A stretch of DNA of 64,000 nt, taken from positions 62,001 to 126,000 of the forward strand of contig NZ_JANLNV010000059.1 in assembly GCF_025465935.1 (NCBI RefSeq), written 5' to 3'. How positions within the stretch are numbered: position 1 is the first letter of the stretch; each line of letters opens with the position of its first letter. Of this stretch, positions 28,446-37,806 are shown piece after piece. The stretch comes from Pseudomonas sp. 7P_10.2_Bac1. Lineage in GTDB: Bacteria > Pseudomonadota > Gammaproteobacteria > Pseudomonadales > Pseudomonadaceae. Made by a program: the position numbers and the translations under genes. Below the pieces are notes generated by a model. The model saw only the letters and a list, made by a program, of their open reading frames with translations, had not been told where the DNA came from and searched no databases.

Positions 28446-28521
28446 TGGTGGGTCGTGTAGGATTCGAACCTACGACCAATTGGTTAAAAGCCAACTGCTC
28501 TACCAACTGAGCTAACGACCC
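28446..28521 (-). tRNA. tRNA-Lys (TTT)
   Basis: 76 bases with encoded CCA. It begins GGGTCGTTAGCTCAG, the anticodon loop is CTTTTAA, and the T-arm is TAGGTTCGAATCCTA. It is close to the E. coli lysine tRNA in all stems. It is the third tRNA of the cluster, 5 bases after tRNA-Pro copy 1. Confidence 0.97.
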
Positions 28522-28526
28522 AAAAA

Positions 28527-28603
28527 TGGTCGGGGTAAGGGGATTCGAACTCCTGACATCCTGCTCCCAAAGCAGGCGCGCTACCGGACTGCGCTATACC
28601 CCG
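28527..28603 (-). tRNA. tRNA-Pro (TGG), copy 1
   Basis: 77 bases with encoded CCA, identical in sequence to the tRNA at 28276-28352, anticodon TGG. It lies 9 bases after tRNA-Asn, within the main part of the cluster and upstream of the internal hairpin. Confidence 0.97.
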
Positions 28604-28612
28604 GCTTGAAAC

Positions 28613-28688
28613 TGGCTCCACGACCTGGACTCGAACCAGGGACCCAATGATTAACAGTCATTTGCTCTACCAACTGAGCTATCGCGGA
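28613..28688 (-). tRNA. tRNA-Asn (GTT)
   Basis: 76 bases with encoded CCA. It begins TCCGCGATAGCTCAG, has anticodon loop CTGTTAA (GTT), and ends GTGGAGCCA. It is the promoter-proximal tRNA of the Asn-Pro-Lys-Pro cluster. Confidence 0.97.
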
Positions 28689-28782
28689 ACTTTGCGTTTC
28701 AATCTACAACGTTACTGCCTTACATCTCTGCAGTTCTCTTTGACTTCATCGCATTGCTGCGTTGGCGTCTCTGAGGCGGGCC

Positions 28783-28810
28783 ATTTTACAACCTTTCAAA
28801 CCCTTGTCAA
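28783..28810 (-). promoter_or_regulatory. Strong sigma-70 promoter of the tRNA cluster
   Basis: The minus strand reads TTGACA, 16 bases, TAAAAT: a consensus -35 and near-consensus -10. A GC-rich discriminator GGCCCGCC follows, typical of stable-RNA promoters under stringent control. It lies about 95 bases upstream of tRNA-Asn. Confidence 0.85.
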
Positions 28811-28943
28811 CCCTTTTTTTTCCTTAGAAGACAATGATTTAGGTCTTCTAAGAGGCTTCCTGGTTTGGGCCAAGTTGCCGGTGTGGGTGACTTACTGCGG
28901 GGCGCATCTTACAAGCGTTTTCCTTACAGATCAACACCCTAAG

Positions 28944-28972
28944 TAAAAAAAGGCCTCACTCAGTGAGGCCTT
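28944..28972 (-). terminator. Rho-independent terminator of clpB
   Basis: The 10-base perfect stem AAGGCCTCAC/GTGAGGCCTT has a 3-base loop and is followed by TTTTTT on the minus strand. It lies 24 bases after the clpB stop. Confidence 0.9.
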
Positions 28973-28995
28973 CCTTAAAACACGGTGTTTGCACC

Positions 28996-31563
28996 TTAGG
29001 CGAAGACGATTTCGTCGTCTTCCACGTTGGCGACTACCGTGCTGCCTGGCAGGAACTGACCGGAGAGAATCAGTTGCGCCAGAGGGTTTTCGATCCAGCG
29101 CTGGATCGCACGTTTGAGTGGACGTGCGCCATAAACCGGGTCGTAGCCCACTGCGATCAACTTATCCAGTGCATCCTGGCTCAGCTCAAGTCGCAGGTCA
29201 CGCTCAGCCAGACGGCTACGCAGCCGACCCAACTGGATCTCGGCAATGCCCGCGATCTGATCACGTGCCAGAGGCTCGAAGATCACCACTTCGTCGATCC
29301 GGTTCACAAACTCCGGACGGAAGTGTGTGCTCACCGCATCCATGACCGCAGCCCGTTGTGCTTCGCGATCACCGACCAGTTCCTGGATCTGTGCAGAGCC
29401 CAGGTTGGAGGTCATCACAATCACCGTGTTGCGGAAGTCCACCGTACGACCGTGGCTGTCTGTCAGTCGCCCGTCTTCCAGTACTTGCAGCAACACGTTG
29501 AACACATCCGGATGGGCCTTCTCGACTTCATCCAGCAGCACGACCGAGTAAGGTTTGCGGCGTACGGCCTCGGTCAGGTAACCCCCTTCTTCGTAACCCA
29601 CATACCCTGGTGGCGCACCAATCAGTCGAGCCACGGAATGTTTCTCCATGAACTCGGACATGTCGATCCGCACCATCGCCTCTTCCGTATCAAAGAGGAA
29701 CTCGGCCAGCGCCTTGCACAACTCGGTTTTACCGACACCGGTTGGGCCCAGGAACATGAACGAGCCGCTTGGGCGATTCGGGTCACTCAACCCGGCTCGC
29801 GAACGACGCACCGCATTAGCCACGGCCACCACGGCCTCGTCCTGGCCAATGACGCGCTCATGCAGCAGGTTTTCCATGTTCATCAGTTTTTCGCGCTCGC
29901 CTTCGAGCATTTTCGACACGGGGATACCGGTCCACTTCGAAACGACTTCAGCGATTTCCTCTTCAGTCACTTTGCTGCGCAACAACTGGTTTTCAGTTTT
30001 GTTGCTGTGCTCGTCGACCATTTGCAGGCTGCGTTCCAGATCGGGAATAACCCCATACTGCAACTCGGCCATGCGATTGAGGTTGCCGCTACGACGGGCC
30101 ACTTCCAGTTCTTGACGGGCCTGCTCGATTTTCTGCTGGATCTGGGCAGAACCCTGCACTTCGGCTTTTTCCGAAGTCCAGATTTCTTCCAGGTCAGAAT
30201 ACTCGCGCTCATGGCGCTCGATTTCTTCCTGCAGTTTCTCGAGACGTTTTTTCGCGGCCTCGTCTTCTTCTTTCTTCAGCGCCTGGGCTTCAACCTTCAG
30301 TTGAATCAAGCGGCGCTCAAGACGGTCCAGAACTTCCGGCTTAGAGTCGATCTCCATGCGGATGCGGCTGGCCGCTTCGTCAATCAGGTCAATCGCCTTG
30401 TCCGGCAGCTGACGATCGGTGATATAGCGATGGCTGAGCTTGGCCGCTGCAATGATTGCACCGTCGGTGATCGCCACCTTGTGGTGAACTTCATAGCGCT
30501 CTTTAAGCCCGCGCAGAATCGCGATAGTGTCTTCTTCGCTTGGCTCATCGACCAACACTTTCTGGAAGCGACGCTCAAGCGCTGCGTCCTTCTCTATATA
30601 TTGGCGGTACTCGTTGAGCGTGGTGGCACCGACGCAATGCAACTCGCCGCGGGCCAGTGCGGGCTTGAGCATGTTGCCCGCATCCATTGCCCCTTCGCCC
30701 TTGCCGGCCCCTACCATCACGTGCAGTTCGTCGATAAACAGGATGATTTGCCCTTCCTGTTTCGAGAGCTCGTTGAGCAACGCTTTCAGACGCTCTTCGA
30801 ACTCGCCACGGAACTTGGCACCCGCAATCAGCGCACCAATGTCCAGCGACAGCAGCCGCTTGCCTTTAAGGCCATCCGGTACTTCGCCATTGATGATCCG
30901 TTGGGCCAAGCCTTCGGCAATCGCCGTTTTACCAACACCGGGCTCACCAATCAGAACCGGGTTGTTTTTGGTGCGGCGCTGCAAGACCTGAATGGTGCGA
31001 CGGATTTCATCGTCACGCCCAATGACCGGGTCGAGCTTGCCCTCTTCAGCACGCTTGGTTAGGTCGATGGTGTATTTGTCCAGCGCCTGGCGCGATTCTT
31101 CGGCGTTAGGGTCATTGACCGCTTCGCCGCCGCGCAGATTATTGATCGCATTTTCCAGGGCTTTTTTGCTGACGCCCTGGCTGAGCAACAATTTGCCCAG
31201 TTTGCTGTGATCGTCCATGGCCGCCAGCAAAACCAACTCGCTGGTGATGTACTGATCACCTTTTTGTTGCGCCAGACGATCGGCCTGATTCAACAGACGC
31301 GCCAAGTCTTGCGACATATTCACGTCGCCGGTTGGATTCTGGATTTTGGGCAGTTGGTCGAGTTCTTTGGTCAGCTCTTTGCGCAAGCTGTTTACATCAA
31401 AACCGACTTGCATCAGCAATGGCTTGATGGAACCGCCCTGCTGCTCCAACAATGCTTGCATCAAGTGCACTGGCTCAATAGCCGGATGGTCATGGCCAAC
31501 AGCCAATGACTGGGCATCGGACAACGCCAATTGCAGCTTGCTGGTTAATCTATCTATACGCAT
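28996..31563 (-). CDS. clpB: ATP-dependent chaperone ClpB
   Basis: An 855-residue Hsp100 disaggregase that works with DnaK to resolubilise aggregated proteins. It has an N-domain (residues 1-150), the first AAA+ module with Walker [11 protein letters not shown], a coiled-coil M-domain about 400-530 ([17 protein letters not shown]), and the second AAA+ module with [10 protein letters not shown]. The pore-loop and sensor regions are intact. A heat-shock-type promoter lies upstream and a strong terminator downstream; the gene is monocistronic. Confidence 0.98.
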   Translation of the reverse strand: MRIDRLTSKLQLALSDAQSLAVGHDHPAIEPVHLMQALLEQQGGSIKPLLMQVGFDVNSLRKELTKELDQLPKIQNPTGDVNMSQDLARLLNQADRLAQQKGDQYITSELVLLAAMDDHSKLGKLLLSQGVSKKALENAINNLRGGEAVNDPNAEESRQALDKYTIDLTKRAEEGKLDPVIGRDDEIRRTIQVLQRRTKNNPVLIGEPGVGKTAIAEGLAQRIINGEVPDGLKGKRLLSLDIGALIAGAKFRGEFEERLKALLNELSKQEGQIILFIDELHVMVGAGKGEGAMDAGNMLKPALARGELHCVGATTLNEYRQYIEKDAALERRFQKVLVDEPSEEDTIAILRGLKERYEVHHKVAITDGAIIAAAKLSHRYITDRQLPDKAIDLIDEAASRIRMEIDSKPEVLDRLERRLIQLKVEAQALKKEEDEAAKKRLEKLQEEIERHEREYSDLEEIWTSEKAEVQGSAQIQQKIEQARQELEVARRSGNLNRMAELQYGVIPDLERSLQMVDEHSNKTENQLLRSKVTEEEIAEVVSKWTGIPVSKMLEGEREKLMNMENLLHERVIGQDEAVVAVANAVRRSRAGLSDPNRPSGSFMFLGPTGVGKTELCKALAEFLFDTEEAMVRIDMSEFMEKHSVARLIGAPPGYVGYEEGGYLTEAVRRKPYSVVLLDEVEKAHPDVFNVLLQVLEDGRLTDSHGRTVDFRNTVIVMTSNLGSAQIQELVGDREAQRAAVMDAVSTHFRPEFVNRIDEVVIFEPLARDQIAGIAEIQLGRLRSRLAERDLRLELSQDALDKLIAVGYDPVYGARPLKRAIQRWIENPLAQLILSGQFLPGSTVVANVEDDEIVFA

Positions 31564-31635
31564 TCGTCACCTTCCTTATGAGCAGGCCGGAGGGATGGAA
31601 ACTCCTGAATGAAGAAACCTGCCAGATACCTTAGT

Positions 31636-31663
31636 AGATGCGGGCGGTTTCGAGAGTTTCAAG
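31636..31663 (-). promoter_or_regulatory. Sigma-32 (RpoH) heat-shock promoter of clpB
   Basis: The minus strand reads CTTGAAA, 13 bases, CCGCATCT, against the heat-shock consensus CTTGAAA-N13-15-CCCCATNT: a perfect -35 and one mismatch in the -10. It lies about 73 bases upstream of the clpB start. Confidence 0.8.
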
Positions 31664-31683
31664 CGTATAGAAAATGATGCACG

Positions 31684-32418
31684 TCAACTGGCAGGCGTTT
31701 CGATCCAGACCAAGGAGGCAAAACGACCGGTGCGAGAGCTACGCCGATAGGAGAAAAAACGCGGGTCGGTGACAGTGCAAAAACCACCACCATAGACCGC
31801 CGTAATGCCGCAGCGGGCCAGACGCAGGCGCGCCAACTCGTAGATGTCGGCCATATAGCGGCCTTCATTGATACTTGGAGCAAATGCGCCAGCGGCGTCG
31901 GGCAAGTCCTTTACAAAAACCTCGCGCACTTCGCCCCCGACTTCAAAGGCTTTGGGGCCGATGGCCGGACCAAGCCAGACCAGTATTTCCTGGGGTTCAA
32001 CATTGAGGCTTTGCGCTGCTGCTTCAAGCACCCCGGCCGCCAACCCGCGCCATCCGGCATGGGCCGCGGCGACTCGCGTCCCCGCACGATCACAGAACAA
32101 GGCTGGCAGGCAGTCTGCCGTCATGACTGTGCAGGCAATACCAGGCGTGGCTGTCCAGCTGGCATCAGCTTCTGCAACCTGATCGGGGTTGGCATGCGCA
32201 ACCACAACCCCGTGTACCTGACTGAGCCAGGCGGGCTGTACGTCAAAAGCATGCGTCAGACGCTGACGATTATGCGCGACAGCGTGTGGATCATCGCCCA
32301 CATGGTCGCCAAGATTGAGGCTGTCGAACGGCGCCGCACTGACACCGCCCGCACGGGTAGTCACACAGGCTCTGATGCCTGCCGGCGCAGGCCAGTCAGG
32401 AATCAGGAAGGTGTTCAT
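31684..32418 (-). CDS. pgeF: Peptidoglycan editing factor PgeF (YfiH, multicopper polyphenol oxidase/laccase fold)
   Basis: A 244-residue CNF1/YfiH-like protein. Metal/catalytic residues are in SQVHGVVVAHA, TADCLPALFCD and AAAHAGWRGLAAGV, the HxH/C/H pattern of the family. E. coli YfiH prevents misincorporation of L-Ser in peptidoglycan stem peptides; other members act as purine nucleoside phosphorylases. It follows rluD with a 4-base overlap, a conserved arrangement. Confidence 0.93.
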   Translation of the reverse strand: MNTFLIPDWPAPAGIRACVTTRAGGVSAAPFDSLNLGDHVGDDPHAVAHNRQRLTHAFDVQPAWLSQVHGVVVAHANPDQVAEADASWTATPGIACTVMTADCLPALFCDRAGTRVAAAHAGWRGLAAGVLEAAAQSLNVEPQEILVWLGPAIGPKAFEVGGEVREVFVKDLPDAAGAFAPSINEGRYMADIYELARLRLARCGITAVYGGGFCTVTDPRFFSYRRSSRTGRFASLVWIETPAS

Positions 32419-33383
32419 CCGATGAAAGCCTCGCGGTCTTGCTTGAGCAGGGTCAGCAACCAGGTGAAATCGTCCGGCAGAGGTGATTCCCAGCTCATGC
32501 GTACACCGCTCGTCGGATGATCCAACTCGAGGAAACGCGCATGCAGGGCCTGACGCGGGAAGTTTTTAAGGGATTCGACCATGTTCACATTCGCCGCCGG
32601 CGGGATGCGGAAGCGACCGCCATAGGCCGGGTCTCCGACCAGCGGGAAGTTAATGTGCGCCATATGGACACGAATCTGGTGCGTGCGACCGGTTTCCAGC
32701 TTGACCCGCACATGCGTATGAGAACGGAAACGCTCAAGAACGCGGTAATGACTCACCGCCTGCTTGCCGCCTTCCATGACCGCCATGCGCTGGCGCTGCT
32801 GGCCGTGACGGCCGATAGGCGCGTTGATCTTGCCCCCGGCGGTAACGACACCAATCACGATGCATTCATAAATGCGGCTGACACTGCGGCTCTGCAACTG
32901 TGCAACAAGTTGTGTCTGCGCCTGAATGGTCTTGGCGACCACCATCAGGCCCGTAGTGTCCTTGTCGAGGCGATGCACGATCCCCGCACGCGGCACATTG
33001 ATAATGTCCGGCACGTGGTGCAGCAAGGCGTTGAGCAAGGTACCGTCGGCATGCCCGGCAGCCGGGTGTACGACCAGGCCAGCAGGCTTGTTGATGACCA
33101 GAATGTCATCGTCTTCGTAGACGATATCCAGAGGGATATCCTGGGCGACCCATTCACCCTGGGCTTCCTGCTCAGCAGTCAGCTCCAGGATGGCACCGCC
33201 GTGCACGATATCACGGGGGCGTACGACGGCTCCGTCCACTGTCAGGCGGCCGTCTTTGATCCAGGCGGAAAGGCGCGAGCGCGAGTGCTCAGCGAATAAT
33301 TGTGCGGCGACTTGATCGAGGCGTTGGCCACCCAGTTCGGACGGCACCTCTTCGCGAAGTTGAATTTTCTCGGACATGCTCAT
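32415..33383 (-). CDS. rluD: 23S rRNA pseudouridine(1911/1915/1917) synthase RluD
   Basis: A 322-residue RluA-family pseudouridine synthase that modifies helix 69 of 23S rRNA. It has an N-terminal S4-like RNA-binding domain ([19 protein letters not shown]) and a catalytic domain with the Asp in [21 protein letters not shown] codons at 33383 and 33377 (MSMSEK) are both possible starts. Divergent from bamD, a conserved pairing in gamma-proteobacteria. Confidence 0.95.
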   Translation of the reverse strand: MSMSEKIQLREEVPSELGGQRLDQVAAQLFAEHSRSRLSAWIKDGRLTVDGAVVRPRDIVHGGAILELTAEQEAQGEWVAQDIPLDIVYEDDDILVINKPAGLVVHPAAGHADGTLLNALLHHVPDIINVPRAGIVHRLDKDTTGLMVVAKTIQAQTQLVAQLQSRSVSRIYECIVIGVVTAGGKINAPIGRHGQQRQRMAVMEGGKQAVSHYRVLERFRSHTHVRVKLETGRTHQIRVHMAHINFPLVGDPAYGGRFRIPPAANVNMVESLKNFPRQALHARFLELDHPTSGVRMSWESPLPDDFTWLLTLLKQDREAFIG

Positions 33384-33525
33384 CAGGACCGCGCCAAGCC
33401 TTTGGTTTCGGCTGCGCGCTTGTGGTTAAATACGGCGTCTTTTGCCCCGAGGCTTTTCACGGGGCGCTCATCATAACAGGACGGACCCGCCCAAGACAGC
33501 GGCCGTCATAGGGACGCAAGCCGCC

Positions 33526-34539
33526 ATGCAAGTGAAACACCTGCTGCTGATCGCCATCCTCGCACTGACCGCCGCTTGCTCGTCGACAAAAGAAGTCGTT
33601 GACGAAAACTTGAGCGAAGTCGAGTTGTACCAGCAGGCGCAGGCCGACCTGGACAACCACAGCTATACCAGTGCCACCGCCAAGCTGAAGGCTTTAGAGT
33701 CGCGCTATCCGTTCGGCCGCTATGCCGACCAGGCACAGCTCGAACTGATCTACGCCTACTATAAAAACTCCGAACCGGAAGCGGCCAAATCTGCCGCCGA
33801 GCGTTTCATTCGTCTGCATCCGCAGCATCCAAACGTCGACTACGCCTACTACCTCAAGGGCCTGACTTCGTTTGACCAGGACGTTGGCTTGCTGGCGCGC
33901 TTCCTGCCGCTGGACATGACCAAGCGTGACCCTGGCGCTGCGCGTGACTCCTATAATGAATTCGCTCAGCTCACCAGCCGCTTCCCGAACAGCCGTTACG
34001 CACCTGACGCCAAACAACGCATGATTTACCTGCGTAACCTGTTGGCAGCGTATGAAATCCACGTAGCCGATTACTACCTGACCCGTCAGGCTTACGTAGC
34101 CGCTGCCAACCGTGGTCGCTATGTCGTTGAAAACTTCCAGGAAACCCCTTCGGTTGGCGACGGCCTGGCGGTGATGGTTGAGTCTTATCAGCGCATGCAC
34201 CTGGACCAACTGGCAGCCACCAGCCTGGAAGTACTCAAGGACAACTACCCGAACCACCCAAGCCTGGTGAACGGTGAGTTTGTGCCGCAAGTATCCGACG
34301 CTGACAACCGTTCGTGGTTGAGCAAGGCGACCTTGGGCCTGATCGAATCGTCCACCCCGCTGCCACCAGGCGAAACCCGCGCCAACCTCGACATCCAAAA
34401 GCAATACCAGGATGCCAAGGATGCAATTCCGCCTGAGCTCAAAGCCAAGGACGCTGATGGCAACATCATCGAAGATCCAGAAGACACCAGCAAAAGCCGG
34501 TCCTGGTTCAGCTACATGACCTTTGGTCTGTTCGACTGA
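33526..34539 (+). CDS. bamD: Outer membrane assembly lipoprotein BamD (ComL)
   Basis: A 337-residue lipoprotein of the BAM complex, essential for insertion of outer-membrane beta-barrels. The signal peptide ends at a lipobox, ALTAAC, with lipidated Cys18. Five TPR-like repeats follow ([37 protein letters not shown]). The C-terminal tail rich in Asp/Lys/Pro is longer than that of E. coli, as usual in Pseudomonas. Start 33526 is set by the signal peptide; the frame is open 28 codons earlier. Confidence 0.96.
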   Translation: MQVKHLLLIAILALTAACSSTKEVVDENLSEVELYQQAQADLDNHSYTSATAKLKALESRYPFGRYADQAQLELIYAYYKNSEPEAAKSAAERFIRLHPQHPNVDYAYYLKGLTSFDQDVGLLARFLPLDMTKRDPGAARDSYNEFAQLTSRFPNSRYAPDAKQRMIYLRNLLAAYEIHVADYYLTRQAYVAAANRGRYVVENFQETPSVGDGLAVMVESYQRMHLDQLAATSLEVLKDNYPNHPSLVNGEFVPQVSDADNRSWLSKATLGLIESSTPLPPGETRANLDIQKQYQDAKDAIPPELKAKDADGNIIEDPEDTSKSRSWFSYMTFGLFD

Positions 34540-34556
34540 TTGTCACAGCCAAACAG

Positions 34557-34582
34557 AAAGAGCCCTTCGGGGCTCTTTTTTT
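34557..34582 (+). terminator. Rho-independent terminator of bamD
   Basis: The perfect 9-base stem AAAGAGCCC/GGGCTCTTT with a 4-base loop TTCG is followed by T residues, 17 bases after the bamD stop. Confidence 0.92.
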
Positions 34583-34657
34583 GCCTGTCATTTGGTGCTG
34601 TGCGCCTATCAAGTCCTTGGCTAAACTGGCGTATCTTTTCTCGGATAGCGGATAACC

Positions 34658-34888
34658 ATGTTTCGTTTACTGATCTGGGCGGCTCTGATTGCTGCTGGTG
34701 TGTGGTTCTGGCGCAAATACAAGGCCAGCCTGCAGACGACCAAAAGACCTGCCGACCCGGGAGCACAACCGATGGTGCGTTGCGCCCACTGTGGCGTACA
34801 TTTACCGCGTGATCGCGCACTGAGCAGACATCAGGAATGGTTCTGCTCACAAGAGCACTTGCAGCAAGGGCCAAAAGCACCCCGCTAA
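34658..34888 (+). CDS. PP0621-family small membrane protein with zinc-ribbon-like C-terminus
   Basis: A 76-residue protein with a single N-terminal membrane segment (LLIWAALIAAGVWFW) and a cytoplasmic tail with Cys42, Cys45, Cys63 and His67 (CAHC and FCSQEH) that could bind zinc. It is found after bamD throughout Pseudomonas, usually before the pilSR two-component genes; here pilSR is missing. Its function is unknown. Confidence 0.85.
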   Translation: MFRLLIWAALIAAGVWFWRKYKASLQTTKRPADPGAQPMVRCAHCGVHLPRDRALSRHQEWFCSQEHLQQGPKAPR

Positions 34889-34922
34889 AGTCAAAAGCTC
34901 GCTCCGAGCATAATTCACGCCC

Positions 34923-34980
34923 TTGCAGGAGCGAGATGGCCCTGGCCCTCTCCCAAAGGAGAGGGAGCCGATTGAGGGAT
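34923..34980. repeat. REP-type elements between the PP0621 gene and thiO
   Basis: A TTGCAGGAGCGAGATGG half-copy of the AGGAGCGAGC family is followed by a CCCTCTCCC-AAA-GGAGAGGG palindrome, the same core as the REP pair at 1234-1381. The region sits where pilS-pilR would be expected. Confidence 0.7.
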
Positions 34981-35019
34981 GCTGTCGATTATCGGCAGCC
35001 CCTCCGACGATTTGCTGCT

Positions 35020-36120
35020 TTAAATCCGCCCGATCGGTGCATACGGCGCAGGATCGATAATCGGCTCACGGCCCAGCAACAGGTCGGCAAACAACTGACA
35101 CGACGCGGGGGCCAGCACCAGACCATTTCGGTAGTGCCCGCAGTTAAGCCACAAACCGTCAAAACCAGAAACCCGGCCAATGTAGGGGATGCCTTCTGGC
35201 GACCCCGGCCGCAGGCCAGCCCAATGCCCCACCAAGTCGGCGTCTGCCAGTGCAGGAATCAGTTCAACGGCTGAGGCCTTAAGGCTTTCAAGCGCTACGT
35301 CAGTCGGCGTTTTATCAAAACCTTCGTGTTCCAGCGTACTGCCGATCAATATGTGCCCATCCCTGCGCGGGATCGCATAACGGCCTTTGGCCAAGACCAT
35401 GCTCGACAACAGATCAGGCGCGCATTTGTACAAGATCATCTGACCTTTTACCGGTTCCACAGGCAGCTCCAACCCCAAAAGGCTCAGCAACTCACCACTC
35501 CAGGCACCGGCCGACAACACCACCTCGTCACCGCGAATCTCTCCTTGCGCAGTATTCACCCCGACAATTTTAGAGCCCTCGTGGATAAATCCCTGAACCT
35601 CACTGTGTTCATGGATCGTGACATTGGGCATGGCGTACAGAGCCGCCTTGAGCGATTTAACAAGCCGCGGATTACGCACATTTGCCACATCAGCCATATA
35701 AATGGCACGCGAGTAGCCGCTGCCCAATACCGGCACATCCCGTTCAACTGCAGGAATCTCAACGGCACTCAAGGGCCGCCCCTCTCGCCGGGCCCACGCC
35801 AGCGCCTGCTCTTCATCCTCAAGGTCCAGCCAGTACAAGCCTGTGGTATGGACTTCAGGGTCGACACCGGTAGCCGTGAACAGGCGATCGGCCAGCTGTG
35901 GATAAAAATCCTGAGACCAATGGGCCAGCGCCGTCACTGCCGGGTTGTAGCGCCAAGGGTACAGCGGCGACACAATCCCGCCGCCCGCCCAGGAAGACTC
36001 CTGCCCCGCTGCATTACGATCAAGCAAGATCACGTGTTCAACCTCGGCCGCCAAATTGAACGCCGTCAACAGCCCAATCACACCCGCGCCTACAATCACC
36101 ACTCGTTGCTGCTTAGCCAT
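35020..36120 (-). CDS. thiO: Glycine oxidase ThiO
   Basis: A 366-residue FAD-dependent amino acid oxidase (DAO family). It oxidises glycine to iminoglycine for thiazole synthesis in thiamine formation. The FAD motif VVIVGAGVIGLLTAFNLA lies at the N-terminus; the C-terminal WAGLRPGSPEGIPYIG and CGHYRNGLVLAPAS blocks are typical of the family. It is the last gene downstream of the minor pilin run; no other thi gene is adjacent. Confidence 0.92.
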   Translation of the reverse strand: MAKQQRVVIVGAGVIGLLTAFNLAAEVEHVILLDRNAAGQESSWAGGGIVSPLYPWRYNPAVTALAHWSQDFYPQLADRLFTATGVDPEVHTTGLYWLDLEDEEQALAWARREGRPLSAVEIPAVERDVPVLGSGYSRAIYMADVANVRNPRLVKSLKAALYAMPNVTIHEHSEVQGFIHEGSKIVGVNTAQGEIRGDEVVLSAGAWSGELLSLLGLELPVEPVKGQMILYKCAPDLLSSMVLAKGRYAIPRRDGHILIGSTLEHEGFDKTPTDVALESLKASAVELIPALADADLVGHWAGLRPGSPEGIPYIGRVSGFDGLWLNCGHYRNGLVLAPASCQLFADLLLGREPIIDPAPYAPIGRI

Positions 36121-36153
36121 CTATCCACTCAGCTCATAAATGCACATTAATCG

Positions 36154-36555
36154 TTAGCGCCCCCAACACTGCTGACTTGTCAGGTCCGGAGCGGAGTCTG
36201 CATTGGCTGCCAGGCCCATGTGGTTCAACGTGTAATTACCACAGGCGTCGGCCGCCATAGGCGAGCCTTCGCGACGAGTCGCCGTTAACAGATAGGTGTG
36301 ATCGGCGAGTTCAGAGGTGATCAGGTAGTGCTGATTACCCGGGCTGACATTTTCCGCACCACTGTATAAACCTTTTTTCGTATAAAAACGCTCAAGACTT
36401 TGGGATTGTTCTGATAACAACACCACTATTTGAGCGCGATACCCGCGCTTCACCGATTCGCTGTAAAGCGGATACACGACTGCGCCAAGAATACCGATGA
36501 TCGCGACCACGATCATAAGCTCCATTAAAGTGAACCCTGCTGCATACCGATTCAT
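36154..36555 (-). CDS. pilE: Type IV minor pilin PilE
   Basis: A 133-residue prepilin with leader MNRYAAG and mature start FTLMELMIVVAIIGILGA; Glu5 is present. The head domain has two Cys (DACGNY and SQQCWGR) likely forming the D-loop disulfide. PilE links minor pilins to the fibre in P. aeruginosa. It follows pilX by 10 bases; pilY1 and pilY2, which lie before pilE in P. aeruginosa, are absent. Confidence 0.9.
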   Translation of the reverse strand: MNRYAAGFTLMELMIVVAIIGILGAVVYPLYSESVKRGYRAQIVVLLSEQSQSLERFYTKKGLYSGAENVSPGNQHYLITSELADHTYLLTATRREGSPMAADACGNYTLNHMGLAANADSAPDLTSQQCWGR

Positions 36556-36565
36556 TCAGTCGCCT

Positions 36566-37108
36566 CTATTGGATTTGCCGCCACATGACTCTCCGAAAGC
36601 GCTGATGGATCGGATCATCCGTCTCACTGCCTGGTGAGCGGTATCGCACAAAAACGCTCTCTAGCACGGTGCGTGACAGCCCTCGGACACCAATGGCGGT
36701 CACTCGATAAAAATGTGCAGATGCAATACCCGGCAACTGAGCTGGCGTCACACCAACGCCTAAGCTTTGAATGCCATACAGACCGTCCGGAGACTTAAGC
36801 CACTGCATCCCCGAAACCGGGTCCAGACCAGGCGAGACTTGGGAGCGAGCAGACGCCGGCGGTGCGCATCGAGCGACCGTTTCGCAAGCCGACAACTCCG
36901 GCCACAAGGCTTGAACGTGCGACTCGCCCAAGCGCAACCCGGCCTCTCCCGCCTGTAGCGATTGGTTGGCCAACCACACACTGCCGGCCATTTTTTCTTG
37001 CTGTACGGCACTCTGCAGCGAAGAAAGACCGATCAAGCTGACTAACAACAGAAACGTCAAACACACCAACAAGGCCATACCTGATTGTTTTCGAGAAAAA
37101 ACGCTCAT
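36566..37108 (-). CDS. pilX: Type IV minor pilin PilX
   Basis: A 180-residue protein with leader MSVFSRKQSG and a hydrophobic stretch MALLVCLTFLLLVSLIGLSS. Residue 5 of the mature protein is Val, not Glu. The downstream LQSAVQQEKMAGS and NQSLQAGEAGLRLGE are the PilX N-terminal helix signature. It starts 2 bases after pilW. As in other PilX/GspK-like tip pilins, absence of Glu5 fits a tip or initiating role, an inference from family structure. Confidence 0.88.
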   Translation of the reverse strand: MSVFSRKQSGMALLVCLTFLLLVSLIGLSSLQSAVQQEKMAGSVWLANQSLQAGEAGLRLGESHVQALWPELSACETVARCAPPASARSQVSPGLDPVSGMQWLKSPDGLYGIQSLGVGVTPAQLPGIASAHFYRVTAIGVRGLSRTVLESVFVRYRSPGSETDDPIHQRFRRVMWRQIQ

Positions 37109-37110
37109 CT

Positions 37111-37806
37111 CTAGCCCAACCGATTACGTAAGGCCACCACCAGCTGATAAGTCTGATCCTTCACCCGCGCGCGAGGATCACGCAAGGTCAGTGCAATTTT
37201 CAGGCTGCGGATACTGGCCAGATTGCTCGGGTATTCTTCATATCGCTGAACCGATTGCCCCGTTGTAGAGCCTGCCATGCCAAAACTCACCTCAAACGCC
37301 GCCACGTTATCCAGAAGTACGGCTTTGCTGGGACCGACCTTGAGTTGACCGTTTTCGAACCAGTACACAACGTTGCGTAGCGCAAAAGCTGTCTCACCAG
37401 GCGCCAAGGCCAAGGGTTGACCTGAATAGGCCTGCGCATGACGTTTACAATCGGACACCACCGTCCAGTCCGGTCGGGTGCCCTGCAGCCCGACATCAGC
37501 ACTAATAAATCGCCACGACCTTGAGCCTGCCCCCCCTTGCCAGGAAATCGGTGTCTGGAACGCTAGCGGCGCATTAATGATGCTATGCGTCGACAGGCAC
37601 CCGAACATGCCAATCATCCGGACTTCCTGGGCAAGTTTGCTCAGTACGAAACGGGCGTCTTCTTGAGCAGCGGCCGCCGCATATTGCGCAAGGTAAGTCG
37701 CGCGCGCACCGAGAAACACCTGGGTGGCCCCCGTGACCAGCAACGCACCCAAGGCCAAAGCGAGCATCAGCTCTATCAAACCAAACCCGGTGTCTGCCCT
37801 CTTCAT
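37111..37806 (-). CDS. pilW: Type IV minor pilin PilW
   Basis: A 231-residue minor prepilin: leader MKRADTG, mature FGLIELMLALALGALLVTGA with Glu5, followed by YAAAAAQEDARFVLSKLAQ, the characteristic PilW helix. The C-terminal LRDPRARVKDQTYQLVVALRNRLG also matches. It is translationally coupled to pilV by a 4-base overlap. Confidence 0.9.
   Translation of the reverse strand: MKRADTGFGLIELMLALALGALLVTGATQVFLGARATYLAQYAAAAAQEDARFVLSKLAQEVRMIGMFGCLSTHSIINAPLAFQTPISWQGGAGSRSWRFISADVGLQGTRPDWTVVSDCKRHAQAYSGQPLALAPGETAFALRNVVYWFENGQLKVGPSKAVLLDNVAAFEVSFGMAGSTTGQSVQRYEEYPSNLASIRSLKIALTLRDPRARVKDQTYQLVVALRNRLG

Noticed and set aside
28276-28603. Possible integration (attachment) site formed by the duplicated tRNA-Pro
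   Set aside because: No integrase gene, no mobile genes and no other direct repeats lie nearby; tandem duplication within the cluster is a simpler reading.
28647-28946. 99-codon plus-strand frame over the tRNA-Asn gene and the tRNA promoter
   Set aside because: It overlaps a tRNA and its promoter on the opposite strand; no coding features.
28963-31062. 699-codon plus-strand frame opposite clpB
   Set aside because: Antisense shadow of clpB; no domain, atypical composition.
33402-33432. Possible sigma-70 promoter upstream of bamD (TTGGTT and TTAAAT)
   Set aside because: Both boxes are weak and the spacing is 18-19 bases; too uncertain.
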